Shown in pieces: positions 15,330-24,351 of a stretch of 64,000 nucleotides of DNA. Numbering within the stretch: the first letter of the stretch is position 1; every line of letters begins with the position of its first letter. The position numbers were made by a program, and so were the translations under genes. Under the pieces are notes generated by a model, which saw nothing but the letters and a program-made list of their open reading frames with translations, was not told where the DNA came from and searched no databases. Source of the DNA: Bacteriovoracaceae bacterium (GTDB lineage: Bacteria > Bdellovibrionota > Bacteriovoracia > Bacteriovoracales > Bacteriovoracaceae); the NCBI GenBank assembly GCA_018675575.1, contig JABGXW010000051.1:1-64000 (forward strand), read 5' to 3'.

Positions 15330-16634
15330 CTAAGCCGCCTTCAAATGATTTTTCTTCTTATTCTTCTTACTTGCCATAGAGTCATATTTCTTATTTGTAT
15401 AAGAGCCTAGAACTTTGAATTGTTCATTAATTTCTGGATAGAACTTCTTCATTGCTTGTTGAATGAGTCCTGTTGAACCAATTCCCATAATAATAGATCT
15501 AATCGCCAAAAGGTCATGGTCATTAACTCTATCAGCATCGTTATGTGCCAGCACACCTCTTATTTTAAGAATCTGAAAATCATCGAGTTGTTTTGGAAAC
15601 TCATTCGTAAACCATTTAAGAAATGGTTTCTGAGCGCTAAACGCCTTATTGAAGCTTAGTCTATTAGATTTTATTACTCTTTCAATAAAATAGATCAGTT
15701 GCGTAATAGAAAAGTTTTTTGGAAATTTAGCGAGGGGGATGAGGTCTATCTCATCATGTTCATTTAAATACATTTTTGGTGGCATAAGATTAGGTTTTAC
15801 AAAAAAATCATCAGCAATTCCCGACTTTCTGATATGTCCAATGACCAAATGGTTAATAGTGATTTCTAAGGCCTTGATATAGGAAAATGCCATTTTATTA
15901 AGATTATGGTGACGTTGTTCAACCATATCTAATTCCGCAGCTTCTATTTCGGCCTTTGCCCCATGAGGTAGTTTTTGATACATAAGCTCTGGAAATGTAT
16001 AATGGTTTAGAGTTTTAATAATCTTTGCTGATCCAATATTAGTAATGGCCTCAGGGTTTTTTAAAACTAAATGTGTTCCGTCCTCTTCAGGATTAAGTTC
16101 ATCGAAAAAATCTTCCTCAGCTAAATCTTGTACTAGCGCTGGATATTTTATACCAGAAGTAAATGGAGATATACCTTCAATGAGAAACTCTGAATGTTCA
16201 TTATCTATATAAAGTTCACTAAGTTTTGTAGCTGTTGAATCAGGACAATATTCTAAAATAGTAAAATCTGAAATCTGAAACCATACTTCCACTTTTTTAT
16301 CTTTATAAAAGCCTAATGTTTTGGTATCTTTTCCAATCCCTTGTTTAACCGCTGTGACATTCGCAACCCAAAGATTTTGAAAATCTGTCAAATAAAGATG
16401 TGTCTTATGACCTAGTTCATTATTTGCCTTTACAATTGAATGCATTTTTTTGGTATCAGCGGTTTTTTCTCGATCTGTACTGATAATTTTTCCCCAGTAG
16501 GCATGGCCATCTTTTTTCTTTTTAATTTCAGCTTGAAGATACTCATAAAATTCATGGGCCTGTGTAAAATCAGGATCAGAATAAGAGTTTAACTTTGGAT
16601 TGAAAGTCATATAAAAATGGATGGGTGCTGACAT
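15330..16634 (-). CDS. unknown protein with possible HEPN domain
   Basis: The cytoplasmic product has 434 residues. The C-terminal third is helical and ends with the segment IRGVLAHNDADRVNDHD, whose R-x4-H fits the R-x4-6-H catalytic motif of HEPN ribonucleases. The preceding helices (LEITINHLVIGHIRK, QLIYFIERVIKSNR) fit the four-helix HEPN layout. The first half contains beta-rich segments such as KVEVWFQISDFTILEYCP and might be a sensor or binding domain. The canonical Arg-Asn pair is Arg-Gly here, so RNase activity is uncertain. The start ATG at 16634 is chosen because AGGAGAATT lies just upstream; a longer frame to 16664 lacks one. It stands alone; no antitoxin gene (such as MNT) adjoins it. 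It ends with a Lys-rich tail. Confidence 0.5.
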   Translation of the reverse strand: MSAPIHFYMTFNPKLNSYSDPDFTQAHEFYEYLQAEIKKKKDGHAYWGKIISTDREKTADTKKMHSIVKANNELGHKTHLYLTDFQNLWVANVTAVKQGIGKDTKTLGFYKDKKVEVWFQISDFTILEYCPDSTATKLSELYIDNEHSEFLIEGISPFTSGIKYPALVQDLAEEDFFDELNPEEDGTHLVLKNPEAITNIGSAKIIKTLNHYTFPELMYQKLPHGAKAEIEAAELDMVEQRHHNLNKMAFSYIKALEITINHLVIGHIRKSGIADDFFVKPNLMPPKMYLNEHDEIDLIPLAKFPKNFSITQLIYFIERVIKSNRLSFNKAFSAQKPFLKWFTNEFPKQLDDFQILKIRGVLAHNDADRVNDHDLLAIRSIIMGIGSTGLIQQAMKKFYPEINEQFKVLGSYTNKKYDSMASKKNKKKNHLKAA

Positions 16635-16928
16635 AATTCTCCTGACAAGGCGTAAATTGGTCATTGATTTTGATATAAGCTTTTCGGCCAGTTGTTAATT
16701 AAATCTAAGGAAATTATCAATTTAAATTGTTGAAAGTTGTAGTATACAAATCGATTATATTTAAATTTATATTGTTACATCGTACGTAACTAACCGTTTT
16801 ATTATATAAAATGATAAAACGGACAGTGTCTTTTTTACATATATAGTCACAAGAAAATTTATATAGGATAGCTTTACCTCAAATATGAATTAACTATTAT
16901 TAATGACCTACAAAAAAGAGGGAAACGT

Positions 16929-17726
16929 ATGAAAAACTTATTTGTTATCGCTAGTTTACTAGTATCAATGAATGCAATAGCGCAATCGGTAGAAGATGCT
17001 GAATTTTTATTTGAAGACAGGGGGGAAGATGTTGCCAATGCTGTTGAAGCTGCAGAGATTTATGGTGATCTTGCTGCTGTATCAACTGAGAAGGGTGAAA
17101 AAGCAAACTTACTTTATAGACAATCAGAGGCACTCTATTATGTAGGAACTCAAGCAAAATCAAAAGATGATCAAGAAAAAATACATAATAATGGTGTTAA
17201 AGTTTCTGAAGCTGCAATTAGTCTTTTAGAGGGGCAAGTTGATAACGCTGATCAAAAGCACACATTAACAGAAGCTCTATTTTTCTGGGGAGCTAATAAA
17301 GGTAAATGGGGAGCAGCAAGAGGGGTATTATCTTCTTTAGGTGCAATAGGACCATTAAAAAAATCAATGAATAAAATCTTAGCTTTAAATGAAAAAGTTG
17401 AGAAGTTCGGAGCTGATAGAATTCTTGGTAGACTTTATGCAAAAATTCCAAAGATTGGTTATGGTGGATCTAAGAAGAAATCATTGAAGCATTTAAAGAA
17501 AGCTTTTGAAAATACATTAATTCCAGGTGGAACGGTTTCTGTTCATGGAACAAACAATATTTACTATGCTGAAATTCTTGAAGAAACTGATAATACTGCA
17601 AAGGCATGTGAAGTATTAAAAGAATTTTCTGTTCAAGATCCTGAGACTCTTTTAGAGACAAGAATTCCTGAGACAACAAAAGAAATCGAAGACGCAAAAA
17701 CATTAATGACAAAATTTAAGTGTTAA
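16929..17726 (+). CDS. exported TPR-like helical protein
   Basis: The 265-residue product is exported: the signal peptide MKNLFVIASLLVSMNAIAQ ends at AQ-S. The mature part is all-helical with TPR-like alternation (NAVEAAEIYGDLAAV, KANLLYRQSEALYYVG, AEILEETDNTAKACEVLK), so it probably forms a soluble solenoid for protein binding in the periplasm. A good ribosome site (AGAGGGAAACGT) precedes the ATG. It is followed by a strong terminator, then by genes for a barrel-like protein and a coiled-coil lipoprotein. The family is not known to me; a relative of TRAP-associated TPR proteins is possible. Confidence 0.7.
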   Translation: MKNLFVIASLLVSMNAIAQSVEDAEFLFEDRGEDVANAVEAAEIYGDLAAVSTEKGEKANLLYRQSEALYYVGTQAKSKDDQEKIHNNGVKVSEAAISLLEGQVDNADQKHTLTEALFFWGANKGKWGAARGVLSSLGAIGPLKKSMNKILALNEKVEKFGADRILGRLYAKIPKIGYGGSKKKSLKHLKKAFENTLIPGGTVSVHGTNNIYYAEILEETDNTAKACEVLKEFSVQDPETLLETRIPETTKEIEDAKTLMTKFKC

Positions 17727-17737
17727 TTAAATAAATC

Positions 17738-17763
17738 AAAGGGCGAGTAATCGCCCTTTTTTT
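17738..17763 (+). terminator. intrinsic terminator
   Basis: AAAGGGCGA, loop GTAA and TCGCCC followed by seven T (17738-17763). It separates the TPR-like gene from the next one, so the following genes either have their own promoter or rely on read-through. Confidence 0.92.
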
Positions 17764-17801
17764 ACAGGCTAAAAAACATACATATAAAGATGGGACACAT
17801 T

Positions 17802-19049
17802 ATGAAAAAGATCGGAATAGTATCAGCATTTATTTTCAGTCTTCCTGTAACAGTAATGGCAGGAAACCTTTCAGTACCAGCAGCTTTTGATAATGCAAAA
17901 GTGCTTCCTAAAGGAATTCGAAATCTAAGATTTAACCAAATCTATGCAGAGGCTAATGATAAGTTTTCTTCAAACGGAACTACTGTTACAGTAGGAAATG
18001 CATTGAATGTAGACGTGACCTATAACAAATTAATCAATGGGCAAAACTCTGCATTAGAAAGAGGTATTCTTGAAGGGTATTTAACACGACAAGGTAAAGA
18101 CCTAGAAGCAATCGCCGGTCAAACAACTGGTGTCGTAAATGTTGAAGTTGATGCAAAAGTTCCAGTTATGGCAGTAGGACTTACAAGATCTTGGACCGCA
18201 GCTATTGTTGTCCCGGTAGTTACTACAAGAACAAATATAGATACTGGTTTTATAGCGGGATCAGGATTTCAAGGAATTGCCAATCAATTAATCGCGGAAG
18301 GTAAGCAATTCAAGGCCGAAGACGTTCAATCTAAATCTTTAAATGCTATTGCTAATAAAGTGGCAAAATATGGTTATACACCAATGTCAAGCGAAGAAAA
18401 AGATATGCTCGGTGATATTAGGCTAGTTAACAAAATTCAAATAAGTAAAAAACGCTCTCATGCTTTTGCTATCACAGCAGGAATAACACTTCCTACAGGT
18501 GAAGAAGCAAGCATAGATAAAGTGGTTGATCCTGCTGCTGGTGATGGACAAACGGATTATGAAGTTGGCGCCATCGCAGATATTTATATGACATCAAAAA
18601 TGACTGTCTCAGCAAGAGCTTCTTATACATTACAATCAGGTGATAATACTGCAAAAAGAATTCCTGAGGTTAGTGATTCAAGTTTAACACCTGATATTGA
18701 TCCAGAAGTAAGTCGTAAACTTGGAAATATGTTTTATTCTTCATTTGGTCTTAATTACCAAACTGATATAGGTCTAGTTATTAAATCTCAATATTCTTTT
18801 CAGTATAAAGGAGAAGATGTTTACACAGGTAGTAAGTTTGCTGCTGAAAGATATGGTTGGATGTCAAAGGACACAGAACAAAAACTTCATGCAGTTCAGT
18901 TGGCAGTTGGTTATTCAACAATCCCAGCTTTTAAAAGAAAAGAATTTGCTGTTCCTATGGAGCTTAACTTGACTCTTGGTGCTCCTTTGAGTGGACAAAA
19001 TGTTACGAAGGATAGCTCTGTTGTGGCAGAAATGGCAATCTTCTTCTAA
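17802..19049 (+). CDS. outer-membrane beta-barrel-like protein
   Basis: This 415-residue exported protein has a signal peptide ending at VMAGN. The mature part is rich in alternating beta-strands with aromatic ends (HAFAITAGITLPTGEEA, KMTVSARASYTLQSGD, FYSSFGLNYQTDIGLVIKS, YSFQYKG) and the last strand ends in Phe (VVAEMAIFF), typical of outer-membrane barrels. It resembles the outer-membrane transporter/phenol-degradation channel group only in outline. The start at 17802 is chosen because the signal peptide begins there; an ATG at 17790 is in frame. The next gene starts 46 bases later and is probably co-transcribed. Function is unknown. Confidence 0.65.
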   Translation: MKKIGIVSAFIFSLPVTVMAGNLSVPAAFDNAKVLPKGIRNLRFNQIYAEANDKFSSNGTTVTVGNALNVDVTYNKLINGQNSALERGILEGYLTRQGKDLEAIAGQTTGVVNVEVDAKVPVMAVGLTRSWTAAIVVPVVTTRTNIDTGFIAGSGFQGIANQLIAEGKQFKAEDVQSKSLNAIANKVAKYGYTPMSSEEKDMLGDIRLVNKIQISKKRSHAFAITAGITLPTGEEASIDKVVDPAAGDGQTDYEVGAIADIYMTSKMTVSARASYTLQSGDNTAKRIPEVSDSSLTPDIDPEVSRKLGNMFYSSFGLNYQTDIGLVIKSQYSFQYKGEDVYTGSKFAAERYGWMSKDTEQKLHAVQLAVGYSTIPAFKRKEFAVPMELNLTLGAPLSGQNVTKDSSVVAEMAIFF

Positions 19050-19095
19050 TAAATAATTAACGAATTAACGAATTAACTAAAGAACGGACAATCTA

Positions 19096-20448
19096 ATGAA
19101 AACAAAACAAATTATTCTCTCTTTAACATTTGCAGTTTCTACTTTAATGACTGGATGTAATGAATTAAGACAAGATACAGCTCCTAAAGAAGGAGTGAAG
19201 ATTTTTAATACTAATTTTATACCAGCTGATTATAAGATCAGTAAGCGACCAGATACATTGGTAGCATTCCTATGGCCTTCAGAGGAATATCATCAAAGAT
19301 ATTTAGCAGAAGGTATTTTGACTGAAGCCGATTATCAGTCTTTTATTGCAGGAACTGCAAAAAATGTTTTTCTTAATGGGGATAAGTTTGATTCTCTTAT
19401 TTTAGAAAATATTGAAAAGACTCCAATCATTGAAAAAGAAGTCGCTCTAATAGATCTTGAAGTTACACCTATTCAAACGAGAGTTAATGAAATTCAAAAT
19501 GAAATGGATATTTTTAGTGGTGAAGTTATAAAACTTGAAAAATTAAAGAAACCATTTAAAAGACCAATGTATAAATTAAGAAAAAAGTTAAAAGCATTAA
19601 AGGCATCAATTTCTACAAATTCTGAAGAGTTCAGCACAACAAACTGTGCAGAAGTATTAAATACTCGCTCTGGACCAAATTTACAAAAATGCATTGATTT
19701 AGATAAAGTCCTTAAAGAAGATCGTGCTAAATTAGTAAATGCCAATCAGGAATATGATTCTATGTCGGCTGAAGTCGCAGTTCTAGATACTCAAATCAAA
19801 AAAATAAAAGAGGAAGATATTGCACCTCTTTTTACTGTTCAGGACTCTATAATCAAAAATGAGCTCAATCCTCTTCTGAAAGCAAAAGATGAGCTTTTGA
19901 AAGTATTAACTGATATTACATTAAATCAAGCAAATGCTTTAGAGAATGTACAATCTGCATTAGATCCACATGCTGTAGTAATGGGAATCAATGATGAAGG
20001 TGAAGAGATTAGATCTATAGATGAATCAGCTCAGGTAAATTGGATAAAGACTTATGATCAATCTGCAACAAAATCAAACGTCTTTAATATAGAAGGTGCT
20101 GTTATCCATTTAGAATTTAATGACTGGGGAGAGTCTTCACTTTCATACAAAACTTCTTATCAAAAAGATGAGCAAGGAAATATTCTTTTTGATCAAAAAG
20201 GTATTCCTCTTCAGGCCAAAAATTCAGATTTCTCAAATGTAAAAGTCGGAGCTAGAGATGTGATTGAGTTTGAAATGCTTGAAAAAGATGTAAGAGGTAA
20301 TCAAACAGGAAGAATTTATAAATTCAAACTACAAAAATCATTCTTTGATGTTCACGTAAGACTTCTTGGTGATCTTCAAGTGATTTACCAAGGAAAAGTA
20401 GAAAGAAGAGGGCAAATGAAACTTGTCCTTCCTAAATTAGAAGATTAA
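19096..20448 (+). CDS. coiled-coil lipoprotein, unknown
   Basis: The product is a 450-residue lipoprotein with lipobox LMTGC at Cys21. Residues 115-285 are long charged helices with Leu/Ile spacing (VNEIQNEMDIFSGEVIKLEKL, KLRKKLKALKASIS, VAVLDTQIKKIKEED), i.e. a coiled coil. The C-terminal 130 residues are beta-rich (VIHLEFNDWGESSLSYKT, RIYKFKLQKSFFDVHVRLLGDL). Together they suggest an envelope anchor with an adhesion or assembly domain. It lies 46 bases after the barrel-like gene and its stop is adjacent to that of a convergent gene. A partnership with the barrel is likely but unproved. Confidence 0.65.
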   Translation: MKTKQIILSLTFAVSTLMTGCNELRQDTAPKEGVKIFNTNFIPADYKISKRPDTLVAFLWPSEEYHQRYLAEGILTEADYQSFIAGTAKNVFLNGDKFDSLILENIEKTPIIEKEVALIDLEVTPIQTRVNEIQNEMDIFSGEVIKLEKLKKPFKRPMYKLRKKLKALKASISTNSEEFSTTNCAEVLNTRSGPNLQKCIDLDKVLKEDRAKLVNANQEYDSMSAEVAVLDTQIKKIKEEDIAPLFTVQDSIIKNELNPLLKAKDELLKVLTDITLNQANALENVQSALDPHAVVMGINDEGEEIRSIDESAQVNWIKTYDQSATKSNVFNIEGAVIHLEFNDWGESSLSYKTSYQKDEQGNILFDQKGIPLQAKNSDFSNVKVGARDVIEFEMLEKDVRGNQTGRIYKFKLQKSFFDVHVRLLGDLQVIYQGKVERRGQMKLVLPKLED

Positions 20449-21873
20449 TTAAAATTGAATATTGATGGTATTCTCGTTAACTTGAATATCATCATTGGCC
20501 ACGAATTTCTTAACAAGGTAAAGAGCTAGTTTCTTCGAAGTAATTCCAAGAACAGAGGCTTTATTAATTATCATCGAAAACACTTTTGATTCTTTATTAA
20601 AGGCCATTACACCCGTAATTTTAATAGGAATTCGAAACAGAAACTTGGCCTTAGAGAGTAAGATAAATTTACCTTTCTCCGATCTTAAACTTACTTCTTT
20701 AAAGTTTAAGAAGTTGAAAAACTTATGGGAAGTTTCCTTAACTTCTTCATATCGTTCATACTGAATAGCTTTTAAAAACTGAAGTGCCTTAGCTTCGTCA
20801 ACATGAACCTTAGCAATCTTAATATCAGCGTGTTCAATACATCCCTCTAAAATGAGATTTCTTTCAAAATTAAATCTCTTTTGATCTGTTAGGAGTTTAT
20901 GACATTCAACTTTTAATTCTTCGATTGTCGTTATATCTTTTTTATTTTGAGCACCTGAAGAAAAGACAGCACTATCGGATTCAAGAGAGAAATGATCTGC
21001 TGTAATATTCATATTGGCATTAAGAATATTCGCCCTTAGGTCTTTTTTTTTCAATTTGAAATTTTTTATATTTGATTGAGACTCTGCAAAACAACCACCA
21101 ATTAACTTCTCCGGATCTATAGATGTTTGGTCAGGAAATTTATGACAATTGAAATCTGCTTGCTCTAACATATAAAATGTATCTACAACTTTTCCTGTAA
21201 TACTGCGAGTTTGAGCCTCTATATTTTTTTCTGAAACAATCAATTCTTTTAAATTAAAATCAAGTTCAAGCTTATAATCAGTATTTAAATCTTTAAGATA
21301 GAGTGAAGCATCATTTTCATTACTACTAGAGGAAAGTTTTGAGAAACGTGCATTTTTTAGGCATAGAGAATCAATTTGAGTGGAGTAGTCATCATCATTG
21401 TTACAAATTAATGATATATTTTTTAACCCAAACTCCACTTTATCCATAAAGAGATTCATAACACTGGAGTTGATGGTGATGGCGGTTTTAGAAAACTCAA
21501 TATCTGAATTTTTAATATCGAATTCGTTGATTCCAATTAGAGGATTATTTCCACCAAGGTCAGTTGAAAAAGAAATGTAATCTTTTTTAAATCTTATTCT
21601 ATTTTCATCCATTCTAACTTTTGCATAAAATAGTTCACCTGCTGGTGGATCAATATCAATCTCTTCAGAATCAAAAACAAGTTTCATTTTCTTAGCAACA
21701 ATATCTCCGGTCATTGCAAGTGGGGGAGATGTGGTTTCCTTTTCCATCCAGAATGATTCTACAGAAAAGAACATATATTCTTTTGCGCGAGCAACATTTA
21801 GAAAACTTGAGCCAAGAAAAAGGGAAATTGATAACGTTACTAGAGTAAGTTTAAGAACCATTGGAAACCTCAT
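20449..21873 (-). CDS. exported protein, unknown
   Basis: This 474-residue exported protein has a signal peptide through VARAKE. The mature part consists of repeated beta-strands with many Ile, Lys and Asp residues (IRFKKDYISFSTDLGG, NFKLKKKDLRANILNANMNI, KGKFILLSKAKFLFRIPIKITG). It resembles AsmA/LptC-type beta-taco bridge proteins only in style. Residues near 310-370 are a Cys-containing helical insertion. The start is ambiguous: ATG 21873 or 21861; the latter has AGG six bases before it. The stop adjoins that of the plus-strand lipoprotein gene with no space, so neither gene has its own terminator. No family was recognised. Confidence 0.55.
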   Translation of the reverse strand: MRFPMVLKLTLVTLSISLFLGSSFLNVARAKEYMFFSVESFWMEKETTSPPLAMTGDIVAKKMKLVFDSEEIDIDPPAGELFYAKVRMDENRIRFKKDYISFSTDLGGNNPLIGINEFDIKNSDIEFSKTAITINSSVMNLFMDKVEFGLKNISLICNNDDDYSTQIDSLCLKNARFSKLSSSSNENDASLYLKDLNTDYKLELDFNLKELIVSEKNIEAQTRSITGKVVDTFYMLEQADFNCHKFPDQTSIDPEKLIGGCFAESQSNIKNFKLKKKDLRANILNANMNITADHFSLESDSAVFSSGAQNKKDITTIEELKVECHKLLTDQKRFNFERNLILEGCIEHADIKIAKVHVDEAKALQFLKAIQYERYEEVKETSHKFFNFLNFKEVSLRSEKGKFILLSKAKFLFRIPIKITGVMAFNKESKVFSMIINKASVLGITSKKLALYLVKKFVANDDIQVNENTINIQF

Positions 21874-21981
21874 AAAAAGTAAGTGTCCAAATTCTATGAA
21901 ATCTTAAAGTAAGTGCCAAATAAAATAATCTGACATCTTTGTGCAGTTTTGCGCGCCGTGACAGGAGAGTAGGTAGTCGAT

Positions 21982-24141
21982 TTAATCGCCTACAAAGAAG
22001 CTCAAAATGGCGCCTACATTGTATCTTTCAGCATAAATTTTCTTTTTATTACCAAAGAAATGGAAGGCCAGAAGCTTAGTGATTGAAGGTTTTTCCATCT
22101 TTTTGACCATATACAAGAAAATACTTTTAGCGAGAAACTTAGTTGAGCCGTCTAATCCACCAACTTGGATGATTAACTTTTTAAATACCTTAAAAGCATT
22201 TGTAAGTTCAGATCCTTTTAATTGGCCATTTTGATTAGCGTCATATCTTACTACTAATGTTTCGACATTACTCAGACCTATGATTAATCTCGTTAGATCT
22301 GTCTGAGTCATTGGTAAGTTTGGATCAGCAATTATCCTTGAATAGTTCTCCATATTTTTTAAATGTCTTTGGGCCTTAGCAGAGCCAATTTTATAAAGAT
22401 ACTTTTTTAGCATTGGAAAGTGAGATCCGAGATTCATTTCATCAAAAAAGATATTAAAGAAATGAGATCTATAACAGCTAACTTCAAATGATTCATCATC
22501 TTCCGCGGTAAGAGGACAATAAACTTGCATTTTAACAAACATTTCTTTTCTAATATCTGATGCAGCAAAAATAGTTAAAAAGTATTCTGATGCTTCCTCT
22601 TTTCCAGCATATCCATCACCATTTGCTTGGTACTGAAAATTATCTGACCCACCTATGACTTCGGTGATAAATCTTTCTGTATCTTCTTGCCAGAGTTTTA
22701 ATTCTCTTAAAATTCCTTCGAGATCATAAACAACAGTTCTTAATTGATCTTTACTTACTGATAAACCTGTTTCTCTATTGGTTCCATATGAATTCATAAG
22801 CTTTGTTATAAGCCATCTAAAGATAGTAATTGAGTTATAGCCTTTTCTGGTTCTATTTACTCTGTAGTTATAAAGTATGCGACTAGAGTCATCTTGAAAG
22901 AGTCTAAACTGTTTTGTAATCTCATTAAAATGTTTCCAATGAACTTTAGCACGTTTTTTATTAATTAGTTTGTACTCAGGAAGATCAGGCATTCTTAGAT
23001 TATTTAGTTTTTTATTTTGTTCAAGAACATCAGCTAAATGATCCCATGTAACTTCATTAAAAAAGAATGATTCAAATATCTGTGATCCCCAACTCATTAA
23101 GTTTATGAGGTCTGCGAAGGAATAGATGTCAGAATCCCCACCGACAAGACGTTCTTTGATAGCATAGATAGACTTACCTATGTTGTCGACATTATATTTC
23201 TCTTTGCAAAGCTGCTTAATGAGATCTAATAAATCATTATGAGTTAAAATAAGTTCATCTGCTTCAAAAGGTTGGAAGAAACCTTGGATATCTTCAATGG
23301 CCTTTACATACAGGTAATATTTTTCTGAATCAGCATTGAATACTTTTCCTTCGGCAAAGATTGCATCTTGAAGAACAATTACAAGACCTGGAAGAGACTT
23401 TAATAAGTCATCAAACTCAAAACTTGTGATGATATCTTTTTCGCCTCCTAGAAATAATCTCTTTACGAAAAGAAATGACTCTACCATTGAAAAATCAAGT
23501 TCAGTATCATGTCCCTTTGACATAATTTCAGTTAAGTTCTCAATAAAATCTGTGATATTGACCTCAACGTTTATATTAGATTGTTTTTCACCAATAATTT
23601 TTAAAGCTTTATTAGTGAGATCTGAGATAGCTTCAAAAATATTATCTCTTCTTTCCCAATATTTTGTTTTGTCAAAATCTTTATACAGCTGACTTAACTT
23701 TCTTCCATCTGTGTTTACAACTCTAAAAATATTAAAAAATAGAGGAAGATTTTTAATATGAATTCTACTCCTAGGATCTTTTAATAACAGTGAATTTAAT
23801 TCAAATACGAGAGTAAGCATCCCATCAATTGACGCCGTATTTTCTGGAAAAAACTTTTCAACGAATTGCTGTAATTGATGTCTTTCAATATAGTCTTGGT
23901 CCTCTCTTCTTACAAAATCGACGAACTGATTGAGGTTAGACTCTAGACATTTAATATCAAACATAATATCTTCACTAAGAATTTTTCCTAATTTTTTAGT
24001 ATCGAACTTACAAGTTCCTTTGAGTTGACCTAAGTCATATACTTCTAAAGTTTCGTCTTTGTAATCATTGAGACCACAACCACCTAGAATAAAAAGAGAT
24101 AAAATAACTGTGATAAATGTTTGTCGTTTTAAATTTCGCAT
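21982..24141 (-). CDS. large lipoprotein with EF-hand
   Basis: The product has 719 residues with lipobox ILGGCG near residue 22. It is almost entirely helical, with repeated F-x-x-F/L patterns. Near residue 655 there is an EF-hand loop, YDANQNGQLKGSE, whose D-x-N-x-N-G-x-L-x-x-x-E positions are intact, so it should bind calcium. A second loop, ANGDGYAGKEEASE near 520, has Asp and Glu in suitable places and is a weaker candidate. No enzyme motif was found. A calcium-dependent envelope scaffold is a fair guess. It lies 108 bases from the preceding exported protein on the same strand, so they may share a transcript. Confidence 0.6.
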   Translation of the reverse strand: MRNLKRQTFITVILSLFILGGCGLNDYKDETLEVYDLGQLKGTCKFDTKKLGKILSEDIMFDIKCLESNLNQFVDFVRREDQDYIERHQLQQFVEKFFPENTASIDGMLTLVFELNSLLLKDPRSRIHIKNLPLFFNIFRVVNTDGRKLSQLYKDFDKTKYWERRDNIFEAISDLTNKALKIIGEKQSNINVEVNITDFIENLTEIMSKGHDTELDFSMVESFLFVKRLFLGGEKDIITSFEFDDLLKSLPGLVIVLQDAIFAEGKVFNADSEKYYLYVKAIEDIQGFFQPFEADELILTHNDLLDLIKQLCKEKYNVDNIGKSIYAIKERLVGGDSDIYSFADLINLMSWGSQIFESFFFNEVTWDHLADVLEQNKKLNNLRMPDLPEYKLINKKRAKVHWKHFNEITKQFRLFQDDSSRILYNYRVNRTRKGYNSITIFRWLITKLMNSYGTNRETGLSVSKDQLRTVVYDLEGILRELKLWQEDTERFITEVIGGSDNFQYQANGDGYAGKEEASEYFLTIFAASDIRKEMFVKMQVYCPLTAEDDESFEVSCYRSHFFNIFFDEMNLGSHFPMLKKYLYKIGSAKAQRHLKNMENYSRIIADPNLPMTQTDLTRLIIGLSNVETLVVRYDANQNGQLKGSELTNAFKVFKKLIIQVGGLDGSTKFLAKSIFLYMVKKMEKPSITKLLAFHFFGNKKKIYAERYNVGAILSFFVGD

Positions 24142-24351
24142 GCATGATTGATCGGAATATCTTTAATGCATTGTTGTAAACAAGAAATATTATTTTAAAT
24201 CGGCATATTATTCTCGGAAATATTTCTCAAGTATTTATGAGGTAAAAATATGGATAGGTAACAATGGCTAGTCGTTATATATTTGGCCAAAAATGGTAGT
24301 ATTTAAGTGTAATAAACTTAATTGATAAGTAACCAACCGAAACGGTATCGT

